Under the pieces are notes generated by a model. The model worked only from the letters and a program-made list of their open reading frames with translations. It was not told the origin of the DNA and did not search any database. Shown here piece after piece: positions 8,290-15,738 of a DNA stretch of 64,000 bases. Position numbers and translations under genes: made by a program. Each line of letters starts with the position of its first letter. The first letter of the stretch is position 1. This DNA comes from Amycolatopsis taiwanensis DSM 45107 (lineage in GTDB: Bacteria; Actinomycetota; Actinomycetes; Mycobacteriales; Pseudonocardiaceae), in contig NZ_JAFB01000010.1 of NCBI RefSeq assembly GCF_000519205.1, forward strand, positions 65,962 through 129,961. Reading direction: 5' to 3'.

Positions 8290-8835
8290 ATGTCTTTTCC
8301 CGAGGACCTGCTCAGCTCGAGCGAAAAGGTCATGGTGCACAGCCACCCGCACGCGAAGATGCTGATCGGGCCGTTCTTCTGGCTGCTCGTCACGCTCGGC
8401 GCCGGCGGCTACCTGGCCACCCTGGCCAGGGGCTTGGCTTCGCCGTGGGAACTGGTGTCGCTGGTCGCACTCGCCGTCGTCGCCGTGGTGCTGATCAGCT
8501 GGCTCTTCCTCGGGCCGTTGATCCGGTGGCGCACCACGCATTTCGTGGTCACCACCGATCGGCTCATCGCGCGGGAAGGCGTGCTCCGCCGGACCGGTCT
8601 GGACATCCCGATGACCAGGATCAACAGCGTGCAGTTCGAGCACGGCCTGATCGACCGCATGTTCGGCTGTGGCACGCTGATCATCGAGTCGGCCTCCGAC
8701 GAACCGTTGCGGTTCGAGGACATTCCGCGCGTTGAGCGGGTGCACACGCTGATCTACCGTGAGGTCAACGACAACCCATACGACGACTACGCGGGCCCGA
8801 ACGACGGGCAGCCACGAGGACGCGGGAGGCGCTGA
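8290..8835 (+). CDS. PH-domain (bPH_2/DUF304) membrane protein
   Basis: 181 residues. Two hydrophobic helices lie at about residues 24-45 (MLIGPFFWLLVTLGAGGYLA) and 53-75, followed by a bacterial PH domain starting RWRTTHFVVTTDRLIAREGV and containing RINSVQFEHGLIDRMFGCG. The tail (YDDYAGPNDGQPRGRGRR) is polar. It corresponds in position and layout to Rv3278c. The stop and the ATG of the following lyase gene share one base (TGATG), so the two are translationally coupled. Molecular role of the family is not established. Confidence 0.88.
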   Translation: MSFPEDLLSSSEKVMVHSHPHAKMLIGPFFWLLVTLGAGGYLATLARGLASPWELVSLVALAVVAVVLISWLFLGPLIRWRTTHFVVTTDRLIAREGVLRRTGLDIPMTRINSVQFEHGLIDRMFGCGTLIIESASDEPLRFEDIPRVERVHTLIYREVNDNPYDDYAGPNDGQPRGRGRR

Positions 8836-9776
8836 TGAGCGTCCGGGAGCTGGGGTTGCCGGCGCGGGCGCCGGCCGGTTGGCTACCGGACCGGGTGACG
8901 ATCTGGGAGGTCGGGGCGCGGGACGGGCTGCAGAACGAGCAGGTCGCCCTCGGCGTCGAGGTCAAGATCGAGTTCCTGGACCGGCTCGCCGCCGCGGGGC
9001 TGACCGTGCTGGAGGCCACCAGTTTCGTTTCGCCGAAATGGGTGCCGCAGCTGGCCGACGCCGAGGAACTGCTGGCTGGGCTGGCGCGCCGGCCGGGCGT
9101 GCGCTACCCGGTGCTGGTGCCCAACGAGCGCGGGCTCGACCGCGCGCTGGCCGCGGGCTGCACGGAGATCGCGATCTTCGGCAGCGCCACCGAAACCTTC
9201 GCCCGGCGCAACCTGAATTCCACTGTGGATGGTCAGTTCGAGCTGTTCGAGCCGGCCGTCCGGCGGGCGCTCGACGCGGGCGTCGAGGTCCGGGCCTACC
9301 TGTCGATGTGCTTCGGCGACCCCTGGGAAGGGGTGGTCGACGTCGAGCAGGTGGTGCGGGTGAGCCGGCGCCTGCTCGATCTCGGCTGCTTCCAGCTTTC
9401 GCTCGGTGACACCATCGGCGTGGCCACCGCCGGCCAGGTCGAGCGGCTGCTCGGCGCGCTCGGCGAGGCGGGCGTCGGGACCGAGGCGCTGGCCGTGCAT
9501 TTCCACGACACCTACGGCCAGGCGCTCACCAACACCCTCGCCGCGCTGCGCTGTGGAGTGTCGACTGTGGACTCTTCGGCCGGCGGGCTCGGCGGTTGCC
9601 CTTATGCCGAGTCGGCCGCCGGGAACCTGGCCACCGAAGACCTGGTCTGGCTGCTCGACGGCCTCGGTGTCGAGCACGGCGTGGACCTGGATGCGCTGGT
9701 CTCGACGAGCACGTGGCTGGCGGAGCGGCTCGGCCGGCCGAGCCCATCACGGGTGGTCCGGGCCCTGTCGAAGTAA
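8835..9776 (+). CDS. Hydroxymethylglutaryl-CoA lyase-like enzyme
   Basis: 313 residues of the HMG-CoA lyase/DRE-TIM metallolyase family, cleaving 3-hydroxy-3-methylglutaryl-CoA to acetoacetate and acetyl-CoA in leucine breakdown. Metal and substrate motifs are EVGARDGLQNEQ at the N-terminus, ATSFVSPKWVPQLADAEE, HFHDTYGQALTN (metal histidines), and the signature GGLGGCPYAESAAGN containing the active-site loop cysteine. Length matches the family. It is coupled to the upstream PH-domain gene and ends just before a 44 bp palindrome that may terminate transcription. Confidence 0.92.
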   Translation: MSVRELGLPARAPAGWLPDRVTIWEVGARDGLQNEQVALGVEVKIEFLDRLAAAGLTVLEATSFVSPKWVPQLADAEELLAGLARRPGVRYPVLVPNERGLDRALAAGCTEIAIFGSATETFARRNLNSTVDGQFELFEPAVRRALDAGVEVRAYLSMCFGDPWEGVVDVEQVVRVSRRLLDLGCFQLSLGDTIGVATAGQVERLLGALGEAGVGTEALAVHFHDTYGQALTNTLAALRCGVSTVDSSAGGLGGCPYAESAAGNLATEDLVWLLDGLGVEHGVDLDALVSTSTWLAERLGRPSPSRVVRALSK

Positions 9777-9809
9777 CACCCCCCCGCTTTGTCAACCCTC
9801 GGGTGACAT

Positions 9810-9853
9810 GAGTGACCCGTTACTGCCCGAAATTCGGTAGGAACGGGTCACTC
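9810..9853. terminator. 44 bp palindrome after the HMG-CoA lyase gene (inverted pair of 22-mers)
   Basis: GAGTGACCCGTT (9810-9821) and AACGGGTCACTC (9842-9853) are perfect 12 bp arms, and the interior CTGCCCGAAATTCGGTAG pairs nearly throughout. It lies 34 bp after the lyase stop, with no T-tract. Each half is 22 nt and starts GAGT with TT at positions 11-12, the same plan as the 21/22 bp repeat arrays elsewhere in this window. A transcription terminator is the simplest role. Confidence 0.6.
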
Positions 9854-9997
9854 CTGCAGATACGCGCTTCCCATCGCGACCGTCCTTGCCTTCGCTGGAA
9901 AAGAATTGACCAAGGTTCTTCTTGCGCGGTGGAACCGCGGGTGGCCGGCTCACGTCAGACTCCAAGCCGATCGCCGTACCGAGCCAGGGAGGGCGCC

Positions 9998-10438
9998 GTG
10001 ACCGAGCATCGCGCACAGGTGGACGAGTTGCTCGCCGACTACCGGCGCAGCCGGGACCAGCTGGCTTCCGTGCAGCGGGAACTGGCTTCGGTGACGGCTT
10101 CGGCGCGGGACGCGGCGGGCTTGATCACCGCGACCGTGGGACCGCGCGGGACGCTCACGAGCCTGGCGATCGCCGAGGACGCCTACCGCCGGTACCGGCC
10201 GGCCGAGCTGGCCGAACAGATCGTGCGGGCCACCGGCGACGCCACCGCGCGCGCGCTGGCGCGGGCCGCCGAGGTGCTGGCCCCGGCACTGCCGAGTGAA
10301 ACCGATCCCCAGGCCCTCCTGCTCGGCACCGGCGATCTCGAGGCAGGCGAGATCGCGCCGGACAAGCCGCCGGCGGAACGGGCGGCGGAAGAGGAAAGCT
10401 ACGAGGACCAGAACTGGATCCAGGAGGGCACCCGGTGA
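9998..10438 (+). CDS. YbaB/EbfC-like DNA-binding family protein
   Basis: 146 residues. The N-terminal coiled coil (VDELLADYRRSRDQLASVQR) and the following LITATVGPRGTLTSLAI plus PAELAEQIVRATGDATARAL match the YbaB/EbfC fold as found in short actinobacterial proteins next to WXG100-type genes. The GTG at 9998 has a GGGAGGG upstream; an in-frame extension would add 62 unlikely residues. The acidic C-terminal tail (AEEESYEDQNW) is poorly conserved-looking. It overlaps the next gene by 4 bp and appears to be the first gene of the type VII toxin operon; its role there is unknown. Confidence 0.75.
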   Translation: MTEHRAQVDELLADYRRSRDQLASVQRELASVTASARDAAGLITATVGPRGTLTSLAIAEDAYRRYRPAELAEQIVRATGDATARALARAAEVLAPALPSETDPQALLLGTGDLEAGEIAPDKPPAERAAEEESYEDQNWIQEGTR

Positions 10439-10755
10439 GCGACGGCTTCGAGGTCGACGCCGATCGGCTCGCCGCTCGCGCCAAGGATTTCGACGGCCTG
10501 GTCGCCTCCGCCGGCGAGATTGCCGCCGAACTCGACCGCGCGCTGACCGACGCCGAGTCCGCCTGGGGCGACGACGTGGTGGGCCGGAACTTCGCCGCGG
10601 CCCACGCCGGCCCGGCGAGGGATTCCGCCGAGGTGGTCCGGAACCTGGCGGGGAGCCTGCGCGAGGTCGGCGACGCGTTCGGCGAAGCCGCGCGGCGGCA
10701 CCGGGCGGGGGATTCCGCCGCCGCCGAGTCGATCGACCGCGCGGCCGGGGGATAG
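10435..10755 (+). CDS. WXG100-like type VII secretion substrate/partner
   Basis: 106 residues, predicted as two helices with a turn. The turn carries ESAWGDDVVGRNFAAAH, a WG-type variant of the WxG motif common in Pseudonocardiaceae. Such proteins form helical hairpin dimers exported by ESX/type VII systems or act as partners of larger effectors. GTG start overlaps the upstream stop (GTGA), and the next gene begins 4 bp after its stop, so all three are one operon with the TNT-domain protein. Confidence 0.75.
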   Translation: MSDGFEVDADRLAARAKDFDGLVASAGEIAAELDRALTDAESAWGDDVVGRNFAAAHAGPARDSAEVVRNLAGSLREVGDAFGEAARRHRAGDSAAAESIDRAAGG

Positions 10756-10758
10756 CCG

Positions 10759-13095
10759 ATGGGCATCGAACTGCCGAAGGAGCTGGCCGACATCGCGGCG
10801 GCGACCGGTGTGTCCTGGCCCCAGGCCGACGAGGACAAACTGCGCGAGCAGGCGAACGCCTGGCGCGACGCGCAGGCCAGGCTCAGTAGCCTCGCGGCCG
10901 AGGCCGACCGCACCGCGGGCGACGCGGTCGGGGCGCTGTCGGGAACCGCCGCCGAGGAAGCCGGCCGACGGTGGTCCGGTTTCGTGGACCCCGACCACGG
11001 CAGCCTGACCACCGCCGCACGGGGCGCGGGGGAGGCCGCCGGCCGGCTCGACCACGCGGCCGAGGTGGTCGGCGCCGCCAAGGTGGAAATGATCCGGCAG
11101 CTGGTCGGCGCGGCGAAGGACACCGATGCGGCGCACGCGGCGGCCTCGGCCGGGCATCCCACCGCGCTGCTCGGACTGGACACCGTCCTGAAGGGAACAG
11201 CGACCAACCTCTCCGCGGTGACGGACGGGCTGGCCGGCGCACTCGGTCCGGGCGGCGGATCGTCCACGCCCGGCCCGCTGGTCGACCCGCACCCCGGGGC
11301 ACACACGCCGGCCGGTCAGCAGGAGCTGCTCAGCACCGTCACCGGCCTGCCCGGGCACCTGCTCTCCAGCGGCGACGCCGTGGGCCGGGTGGGCGACCCG
11401 GTCGGCAAGGTGGCCGCGCCACTGGCCGGCAATGTCGTGTCGAACACCGCCGCACCGATCGTGGACCACAGTGCTGGCGTCGTGGATCACGTTGGTGGTG
11501 TCGCGAGTCAGGCTGCTGGTGCTGTCGATCACGCTGGTGGCGTCGTGGACCATGCGGGCGACGTCGTGGATCACGTTGGTGGTGTCGCGAGTCAGGCTGG
11601 TGGTGCTGTCGATCACGGTGGTGGCGTCGTGGATCACGCTGGTGGCGCCGTCGATCACGCTGCGGGTGCTGTCGATCGCGCGGCTGGCGTGGACCATGTC
11701 GCCGGCGCCGGCGCCGTCGACCACACCGCTTCCGCGACCGGGCACATCGTCGACGACCTCGCCGGGTCTACTATGGACACTCCGCGGCAACTGCCGCAGA
11801 TGCCACCGCCCCCGCCGGTCCCAGGTGCCGGCGCGGTCCAGCTTCCGCCCCCTCAGGATCCGCCGATGTCTGTGCCGTCCCACGGCGGTTTCGTCCAGTC
11901 CGGCGGCTTCGCCGACGCCCCGACCCCGCCGTCCGGGGCCCCGGTGGCCCCGCCCGCGCACCCCGCCGCGCCCCACTTCCCGGGAGGGACCGTCGCGTCG
12001 GGATTCACTGACGCCGCCTACTCGCCGCCACCGGCGGCCGGCCCCGGTTTCGGGCCCGCCGCCGCACCCGTGCCGCCCGCCGTTCCACCGCCCGGATACC
12101 AGCCGCCGCCGTTCGTCGGAGGAGGGGGCCCGATCGGTGGAGCCGTCATGCCACCGCCGGTCGCCGGGACCGCACCACCGGCAGGGACCGCTGCACCCGG
12201 CATCGGAGCTGTACCCGGCGCAGGAGGTGCACCCGACGCGGGAGGTGCAGCCGGTGTGGGAGCGGCGCCCGTGGCCGGCCCGGGCCGCGCGCCCGTGCCC
12301 GGCGGCGGATTCCGCTACCCGCAACAGTTCCCGCCGCCCTACGCCGCCGCTCCCTACCCGGTGGCGCCCAATCCGGCGGCACCCAATCCGGCCCCGCCGC
12401 TGGGCGCGCCGCGGCAGGATCGGGAGAGCATCGTCGCGCTGTTCCTGGTGCACATGTTCCCGATCGGCCACCTGCCGGTCGCTTCCGATCGTCCGCAGCG
12501 GCAGCTTCCGGTGCCACCTCCCGACGTCGACTACGCGCCCGGCCTGCGATTTCCGCCGCACGACCACCCGCGCTCCGACCTGATCGACTCCGCGGACGCA
12601 CTGGCGAAGGTCCGGGCCGGGCTCCGGCGCCTGCCGACGCCGCCCGCGTCCCCACCGGCCGGGCTGATCGAGGGCTACGAACCGCTGGCGGGGCTGTCCG
12701 GGCACGACTGGAATCGCCGGTTCTTGGCGGGGGTCCGCGACTCGGCCCCGGAGTATGCCTGGCCGCCCGGCGAGGTGTATCCCGAAGGCGGGACGGAGCC
12801 GGGTGAGCCACAGGTGCTGGCCGAGGGCACGATGCTGGACCGGTTCGGCGACATCACCGGACGCGTGTTCGCGCCGGAGGGCACCGGGTTCGCGCACCGG
12901 TCCCTCCCGCCCTCGGCGCTGAGCGCCGGCTACCGCCGCTACCGCGTGCTGCGCGAGGTGCCGATGTGGCAGGCGCGCTACGTCGGCTGGTTCGGCCAGC
13001 CCGGCGGCGGGCTCCGGTACCGGGCGGTCTACTCGGCCGACGAACTCGTGACCATGGGATACCTGGCCGATGTGACCTTTCAGGAGGCCGCGTGA
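10759..13095 (+). CDS. Type VII-associated polymorphic toxin with C-terminal TNT-like domain
   Basis: 778 residues. Residues 1-130 are helical with RWSGF (a WxG turn near 72), as in ESX-exported proteins. Residues 235-325 are heptad repeats centred on VDH. Residues 345-550 are a Pro/Ala/Gly linker. Residues about 665-775 match the TNT (tuberculosis necrotizing toxin) NAD+ glycohydrolase fold: WPPGEVYPEGG, LDRFGDITGRVFAPEG, FAHRSLPP, YRRYRVLREV and GWFGQPGGG. In the last motif GGGLRY has Arg753 where TNT-family enzymes usually have a Gln known to be needed for catalysis, so activity is uncertain. Architecture (export domain, linker, toxin) resembles CpnT. The downstream 93-residue protein is a candidate immunity factor. 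Confidence 0.8.
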   Translation: MGIELPKELADIAAATGVSWPQADEDKLREQANAWRDAQARLSSLAAEADRTAGDAVGALSGTAAEEAGRRWSGFVDPDHGSLTTAARGAGEAAGRLDHAAEVVGAAKVEMIRQLVGAAKDTDAAHAAASAGHPTALLGLDTVLKGTATNLSAVTDGLAGALGPGGGSSTPGPLVDPHPGAHTPAGQQELLSTVTGLPGHLLSSGDAVGRVGDPVGKVAAPLAGNVVSNTAAPIVDHSAGVVDHVGGVASQAAGAVDHAGGVVDHAGDVVDHVGGVASQAGGAVDHGGGVVDHAGGAVDHAAGAVDRAAGVDHVAGAGAVDHTASATGHIVDDLAGSTMDTPRQLPQMPPPPPVPGAGAVQLPPPQDPPMSVPSHGGFVQSGGFADAPTPPSGAPVAPPAHPAAPHFPGGTVASGFTDAAYSPPPAAGPGFGPAAAPVPPAVPPPGYQPPPFVGGGGPIGGAVMPPPVAGTAPPAGTAAPGIGAVPGAGGAPDAGGAAGVGAAPVAGPGRAPVPGGGFRYPQQFPPPYAAAPYPVAPNPAAPNPAPPLGAPRQDRESIVALFLVHMFPIGHLPVASDRPQRQLPVPPPDVDYAPGLRFPPHDHPRSDLIDSADALAKVRAGLRRLPTPPASPPAGLIEGYEPLAGLSGHDWNRRFLAGVRDSAPEYAWPPGEVYPEGGTEPGEPQVLAEGTMLDRFGDITGRVFAPEGTGFAHRSLPPSALSAGYRRYRVLREVPMWQARYVGWFGQPGGGLRYRAVYSADELVTMGYLADVTFQEAA
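11460..11690 (+). repeat. In-frame 21 nt coding repeats in the toxin linker
   Basis: Tandem copies related to GTCGTGGATCACGCTGGTGGC encode seven-residue units such as VVDHAGG and AVDHAGG. A longer unit encoding VDHVGGVASQA occurs twice. Such a stretch would be prone to slippage, so its copy number may vary between strains. Confidence 0.8.
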
Positions 13096-13302
13096 GCCAC
13101 CATCGAGAAGCGCTGCTCACCTGGGCCGACCGGGTGCAGGGCACCCGCATCACCACCGAGGAGACCGCGTGAGCCACCGACTGGGTGCGGGTGTCCGACA
13201 TGGGCACCGAGGAGACCGCATGAGCCACCGACCGGGTGCGGGTGTCCGACATGAGTACGCGTGAGCCATCGACTGGGTGCGGGTGTCCGACATGAGCGTT
13301 GA
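13084..13302 (+). repeat. Tandem repeat of miniature ORFs downstream of the toxin gene
   Basis: Units of about 40-85 bp built from GAGGAGACCGC-ATG/GTG-AGCCACCGAC, then GGGTGCGGGTGTCCGACATG. Each has an SD-like GAGGAG, a start codon and a short reading frame; three frames (13092-13172, 13169-13264, 13261-13302) are joined by GTGA stop-start overlaps, the first also overlapping the toxin stop. The encoded core SHR(P/L)GAGVRH recurs. A related copy lies at 56617-56691 before manB. Together with the coding ends this accounts for the 243 bp gap. Confidence 0.75.
13092..13172 (+). CDS. Small ORF, 26 residues, coupled to the toxin gene
   Basis: GTG start overlapping the toxin stop codon (GTGA) and preceded by CAGGAGG within the toxin 3' end. 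It encodes VSHHREALLTWADRVQG followed by TRITTEETA. It is the longest-core version of the repeated mini-ORF unit. It may be a true small protein, a coupling device for translation of the candidate immunity gene, or a remnant of a longer gene. No homology recognised. Confidence 0.3.
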   Translation: MSHHREALLTWADRVQGTRITTEETA

Positions 13303-13338
13303 CCGCGGGAGTTCGCCGGGCAAGGGGGCGGGAACGAG

Positions 13339-13620
13339 ATGAACATGGAGACGATCGTGCGGTGGCTGGAGACCATCGGCGTGCCGCACGAGGTGGTTTC
13401 GATCGGCGCCGAGGCGGACAACGCGTGGTGCGTGCTCCGTGTCGACGAGTCCGACGAGGGGGCGCCGGTGTGGGAGGTCTTCTGGCGGGAACAGGGAAAC
13501 CGCTACGACTGGGCGCGGTTCACCAACGAGCAGGTCGCGTGCCACTACCTGTTCGGCCGACTCGCGTGGGCACAGGTCGCCCGCGGCGCCGTCGGCCTCC
13601 TCCCCGTCACCACCGCCTGA
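13339..13620 (+). CDS. Candidate immunity protein for the TNT-like toxin
   Basis: 93 residues, acidic in the first half, starting MNMETIVRWLETIGVPHEVV and containing WCVLRVDESDEG, WEVFWREQGNRYDWARF and HYLFGRLAWAQ. No family recognised with certainty. Its size, acidity and place immediately 3' of the TNT-domain gene fit an immunity factor, as IFT is to CpnT-TNT in M. tuberculosis. A moderate GGGA precedes the ATG. The stop codon TGA is part of the first unit of a 21 bp repeat array (TGAGTTCCC). Confidence 0.6.
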   Translation: MNMETIVRWLETIGVPHEVVSIGAEADNAWCVLRVDESDEGAPVWEVFWREQGNRYDWARFTNEQVACHYLFGRLAWAQVARGAVGLLPVTTA

Positions 13621-14059
13621 GTTCCCGCCTCCGCCGCGCGTGTCCCCGTTTCAGGCTCGCGAGTTCCGGCTTCAGGCTCGCGAGTCCCCATTTCAGGCAC
13701 CCGTGTCCCCGGTTCAGGCGCGCGAGTTCCGGCTTCAGGCACCCGTGTCCCCGGTTCAGGCGCGCGAGTTCCGGCTTCAGGCACCCGTGTCCCCGGTTCA
13801 GGCGCGCGAGTTCCGGCTTCAGGCACCCGTGTCCCCGGTTCAGGCGCGCGAGTTCCGGCTTCAGGCACCCGTGTCCCCGGTTCAGGCGCGCGAGTTCCGG
13901 CTTCAGGCACCCGTGTCCCCGGTCCAGGCGCGCGAGTTCCGGCTTCAGGCACCCGTGTCCCCGGTCCAGGCACCTGAGTTCCGGCTTCAGGCACCTGTGT
14001 CCCCGCTTCAGGCACCCATGTCCCCCGTCCAGCACGGTGAGTTCTCGGTTCGCGACGGT
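13619..14059 (+). repeat. Array A1: 21 tandem units of 21 bp
   Basis: Twenty-one consecutive 21-mers in perfect register from the TGA of the immunity gene. Two unit types alternate: GAGTTCCGGCTTCAGGCACCC and GTGTCCCCGGTTCAGGCGCGC; central copies are identical (13724-13912), and both ends are diverged. The rest of the 530 bp gap (14060-14150) holds a decayed unit and the lepB leader. Because 21 is divisible by three, several frames stay open and give heptapeptide-repeat ORFs on both strands; I regard these as spurious. There are no spacers, so it is not CRISPR. Confidence 0.95.
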
Positions 14060-14150
14060 GAGTTCGCGGTTTCAGCGATGTCCGAGGCTCGCTGATCACC
14101 CTTCCCCGGCGCCGAGTAATCTCGGTCCGATTTGGGAGGAATAACTTCAG

Positions 14151-14933
14151 GTGACCGAAATCGTGCCGACCGCCGAGAGGCAGGAGCCCGGAAGACGGAG
14201 ACCGCGCATCAGGTGGCGGCTACCGGCCGCGGTCCTGGTGATCGGTGTACTTGTTGTCGTGGGTTCGTTCGCCCTGTTGCCCCCGCGGGTGTTTTCCGCG
14301 GTGAAGCAGGCTACGGACAGCATGACGCCGACCATTCAAAGCGGCGATATTGTGAAAGTGCTTCCCATTTCGGGTGAGGATGTCCGGCGCGGTGACATCG
14401 TCATCGTCAAAACCGATGCATGGCTGGATCGGGATCTCCAGGGCGTCTTGTTGGTGAAGCGAGTGGTCGCACTACCCGGGGATGCGGTCGGCTGTTGCGA
14501 TCCGGACGGCAAGCTCTTGGTCAACGGTAAAGCCATCACCGAGGACTACCTCGCCCCGGACGATCCGCGCGGTAATTCCGCCTTCGACGACTATGACCAC
14601 TATACGGTGGAGGTTCCTGAAGGAGGCGTGTTCGTCCTCGGCGATAACCGTGGTAATTCACGCGATTCGCGGGCCTACACCTTCACGGCGGAAAAAGGCT
14701 CCCTTCCTTTTTCGGCGATTGTCGGCGTAGTCGTTCTCTTGAATGACAAGGTCCTGGCGCCGACTCACGCGTTCACCGACGCGGGCCTGCCGGGCGAGCC
14801 CCATCGGTTCGACCGGACCGCTCAGACCGTCGCGGCGGTAGTACCCGTGGTCGGCGGTCTCGTGTCCCTGGGCGGCCTTGTCTGGCTGATCGTCAACCTC
14901 ACCGCCCGCCGTCCCGGGAAAAGCTATCGCTGA
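14151..14933 (+). CDS. lepB: Signal peptidase I
   Basis: 260 residues. It removes signal peptides from exported proteins on the outer face of the membrane. A membrane anchor spans about 24-43 (LPAAVLVIGVLVVVGSFALL). The catalytic serine is Ser57 in TDSMTPT and the general-base lysine is Lys103 in VKRVVALPGD; the GDNRGNSRDSR box is intact. A second hydrophobic segment near the C-terminus (about 225-252) gives a two-anchor layout. GTG start preceded by GGGAGGAA. Codon use is visibly less GC-biased than neighbours (many ATT, AAA, TTC/TTT choices). Its 3' end overlaps the convergent hisN gene by 10 bp. A second lepB elsewhere in the genome is likely. Confidence 0.93.
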   Translation: MTEIVPTAERQEPGRRRPRIRWRLPAAVLVIGVLVVVGSFALLPPRVFSAVKQATDSMTPTIQSGDIVKVLPISGEDVRRGDIVIVKTDAWLDRDLQGVLLVKRVVALPGDAVGCCDPDGKLLVNGKAITEDYLAPDDPRGNSAFDDYDHYTVEVPEGGVFVLGDNRGNSRDSRAYTFTAEKGSLPFSAIVGVVVLLNDKVLAPTHAFTDAGLPGEPHRFDRTAQTVAAVVPVVGGLVSLGGLVWLIVNLTARRPGKSYR

Positions 14934-15697
14934 AGGATCTGCAGGGCCTCGTCGTGCAGGAGCCCGTTCGACGAAACGGCCGACCCGCCGTCGAAGCGCG
15001 GCTTGCCGGACAGGTCGCTGAACCGGCCGCCCGCCTCGGTCACCAGTACCTGCACCGCCGCGACGTCCCACGGGTTGACGATCGCCTCCGCGGCCAGGTC
15101 GATCGCACCCTCGGCCACCAGGCAGTGCGACCAGAAGTCGCCGAACGCGCGGTTTTCCCAGCAGGCGTCGGTCAACGCCAGGTAGGCCTCACGTGAGTGG
15201 TGTTCGGTCCAGGAACCCAGGTGGGTCGTGGACAGGTACGCGTCCTGGAGCGCGGACACCCCGGACACGGAGATGCTGCGCTCACCCGAGGCGTCGCTCG
15301 ACCATGCTCCCTCGCCACGGGCGGCCCACCAGCGGCGGCCGAGAGCCGGCGCGCTGATCACGCCCACCACCGGCGTCCCGTCCTCGACCAGTGCGATCAG
15401 GGTCGCCCACACCGGCACGCCGCGAAGGAAGTTCTTGGTGCCGTCGATCGGGTCGACCACCCAGGCTCGCCCGGCCGACCACGAGGTGCCGCCGCGTTCC
15501 TCGCCGACGACCGCGTCGGCGGGTCGTTCGGTCGCGAGCCGCTCGCGTATCGCGTCTTCCACGGCGGTATCCGCGTCGGTCACGGGTGTCCGGTCGGGCT
15601 TGCTGCTCACCTGGAGGTCGCGGGCGCGGAAGCGGGCGGTGGTGATGGCGTCGGCGATGTCGGCGAGATGCCTGGCGAGCGTCAGATCTTCGGGCAC
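14924..15697 (-). CDS. hisN: Inositol monophosphatase-family phosphatase, probable histidinol-phosphatase
   Basis: 257 residues of the Mg-dependent, lithium-sensitive phosphatase family. Metal-site motifs are VVGEERGG, WVVDPIDGTKNFLRG and NPWDVAAVQVLVTEAGG. The close GTKNFLRGVPVW and HSREAYLALTDACW segments match actinobacterial HisN (histidinol-phosphate to histidinol, last-but-one steps of histidine synthesis) more than SuhB-type inositol phosphatases, but I cannot exclude the latter. It converges on lepB and is divergent from the response regulator gene with only 41 bp between, too short for two full separate promoters. Confidence 0.8.
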   Translation of the reverse strand: MPEDLTLARHLADIADAITTARFRARDLQVSSKPDRTPVTDADTAVEDAIRERLATERPADAVVGEERGGTSWSAGRAWVVDPIDGTKNFLRGVPVWATLIALVEDGTPVVGVISAPALGRRWWAARGEGAWSSDASGERSISVSGVSALQDAYLSTTHLGSWTEHHSREAYLALTDACWENRAFGDFWSHCLVAEGAIDLAAEAIVNPWDVAAVQVLVTEAGGRFSDLSGKPRFDGGSAVSSNGLLHDEALQILQR

Positions 15698-15738
15698 ACG
15701 ACGATGGTTTCACGCCTTACGGTCGTAGGCTTGGTCAG

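Noticed and set aside
11460..11690. Idea that the 21 nt coding repeats in the toxin linker belong to the intergenic 21 bp family
   Set aside because: Same period and one GCGAGTC word, but no conserved header or TTC position and clear protein-level heptads; most likely coincidence.
10399..12897. 832-codon minus-strand frame opposite the TNT-domain gene
   Set aside because: It is low-complexity and antisense to a gene with clear domain structure and operon context.
13619..14059. Possible CRISPR array
   Set aside because: Units are contiguous with no variable spacers, period is 21 bp, and no cas genes are present.
13545..14099. Long reading frames on both strands across array A1 encoding heptapeptide repeats (PEPGTRVPEAGTR style)
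   Set aside because: They are a by-product of a 21 bp period being divisible by three; no ribosome site, no domain, and the repeat is clearly a DNA-level tandem array.
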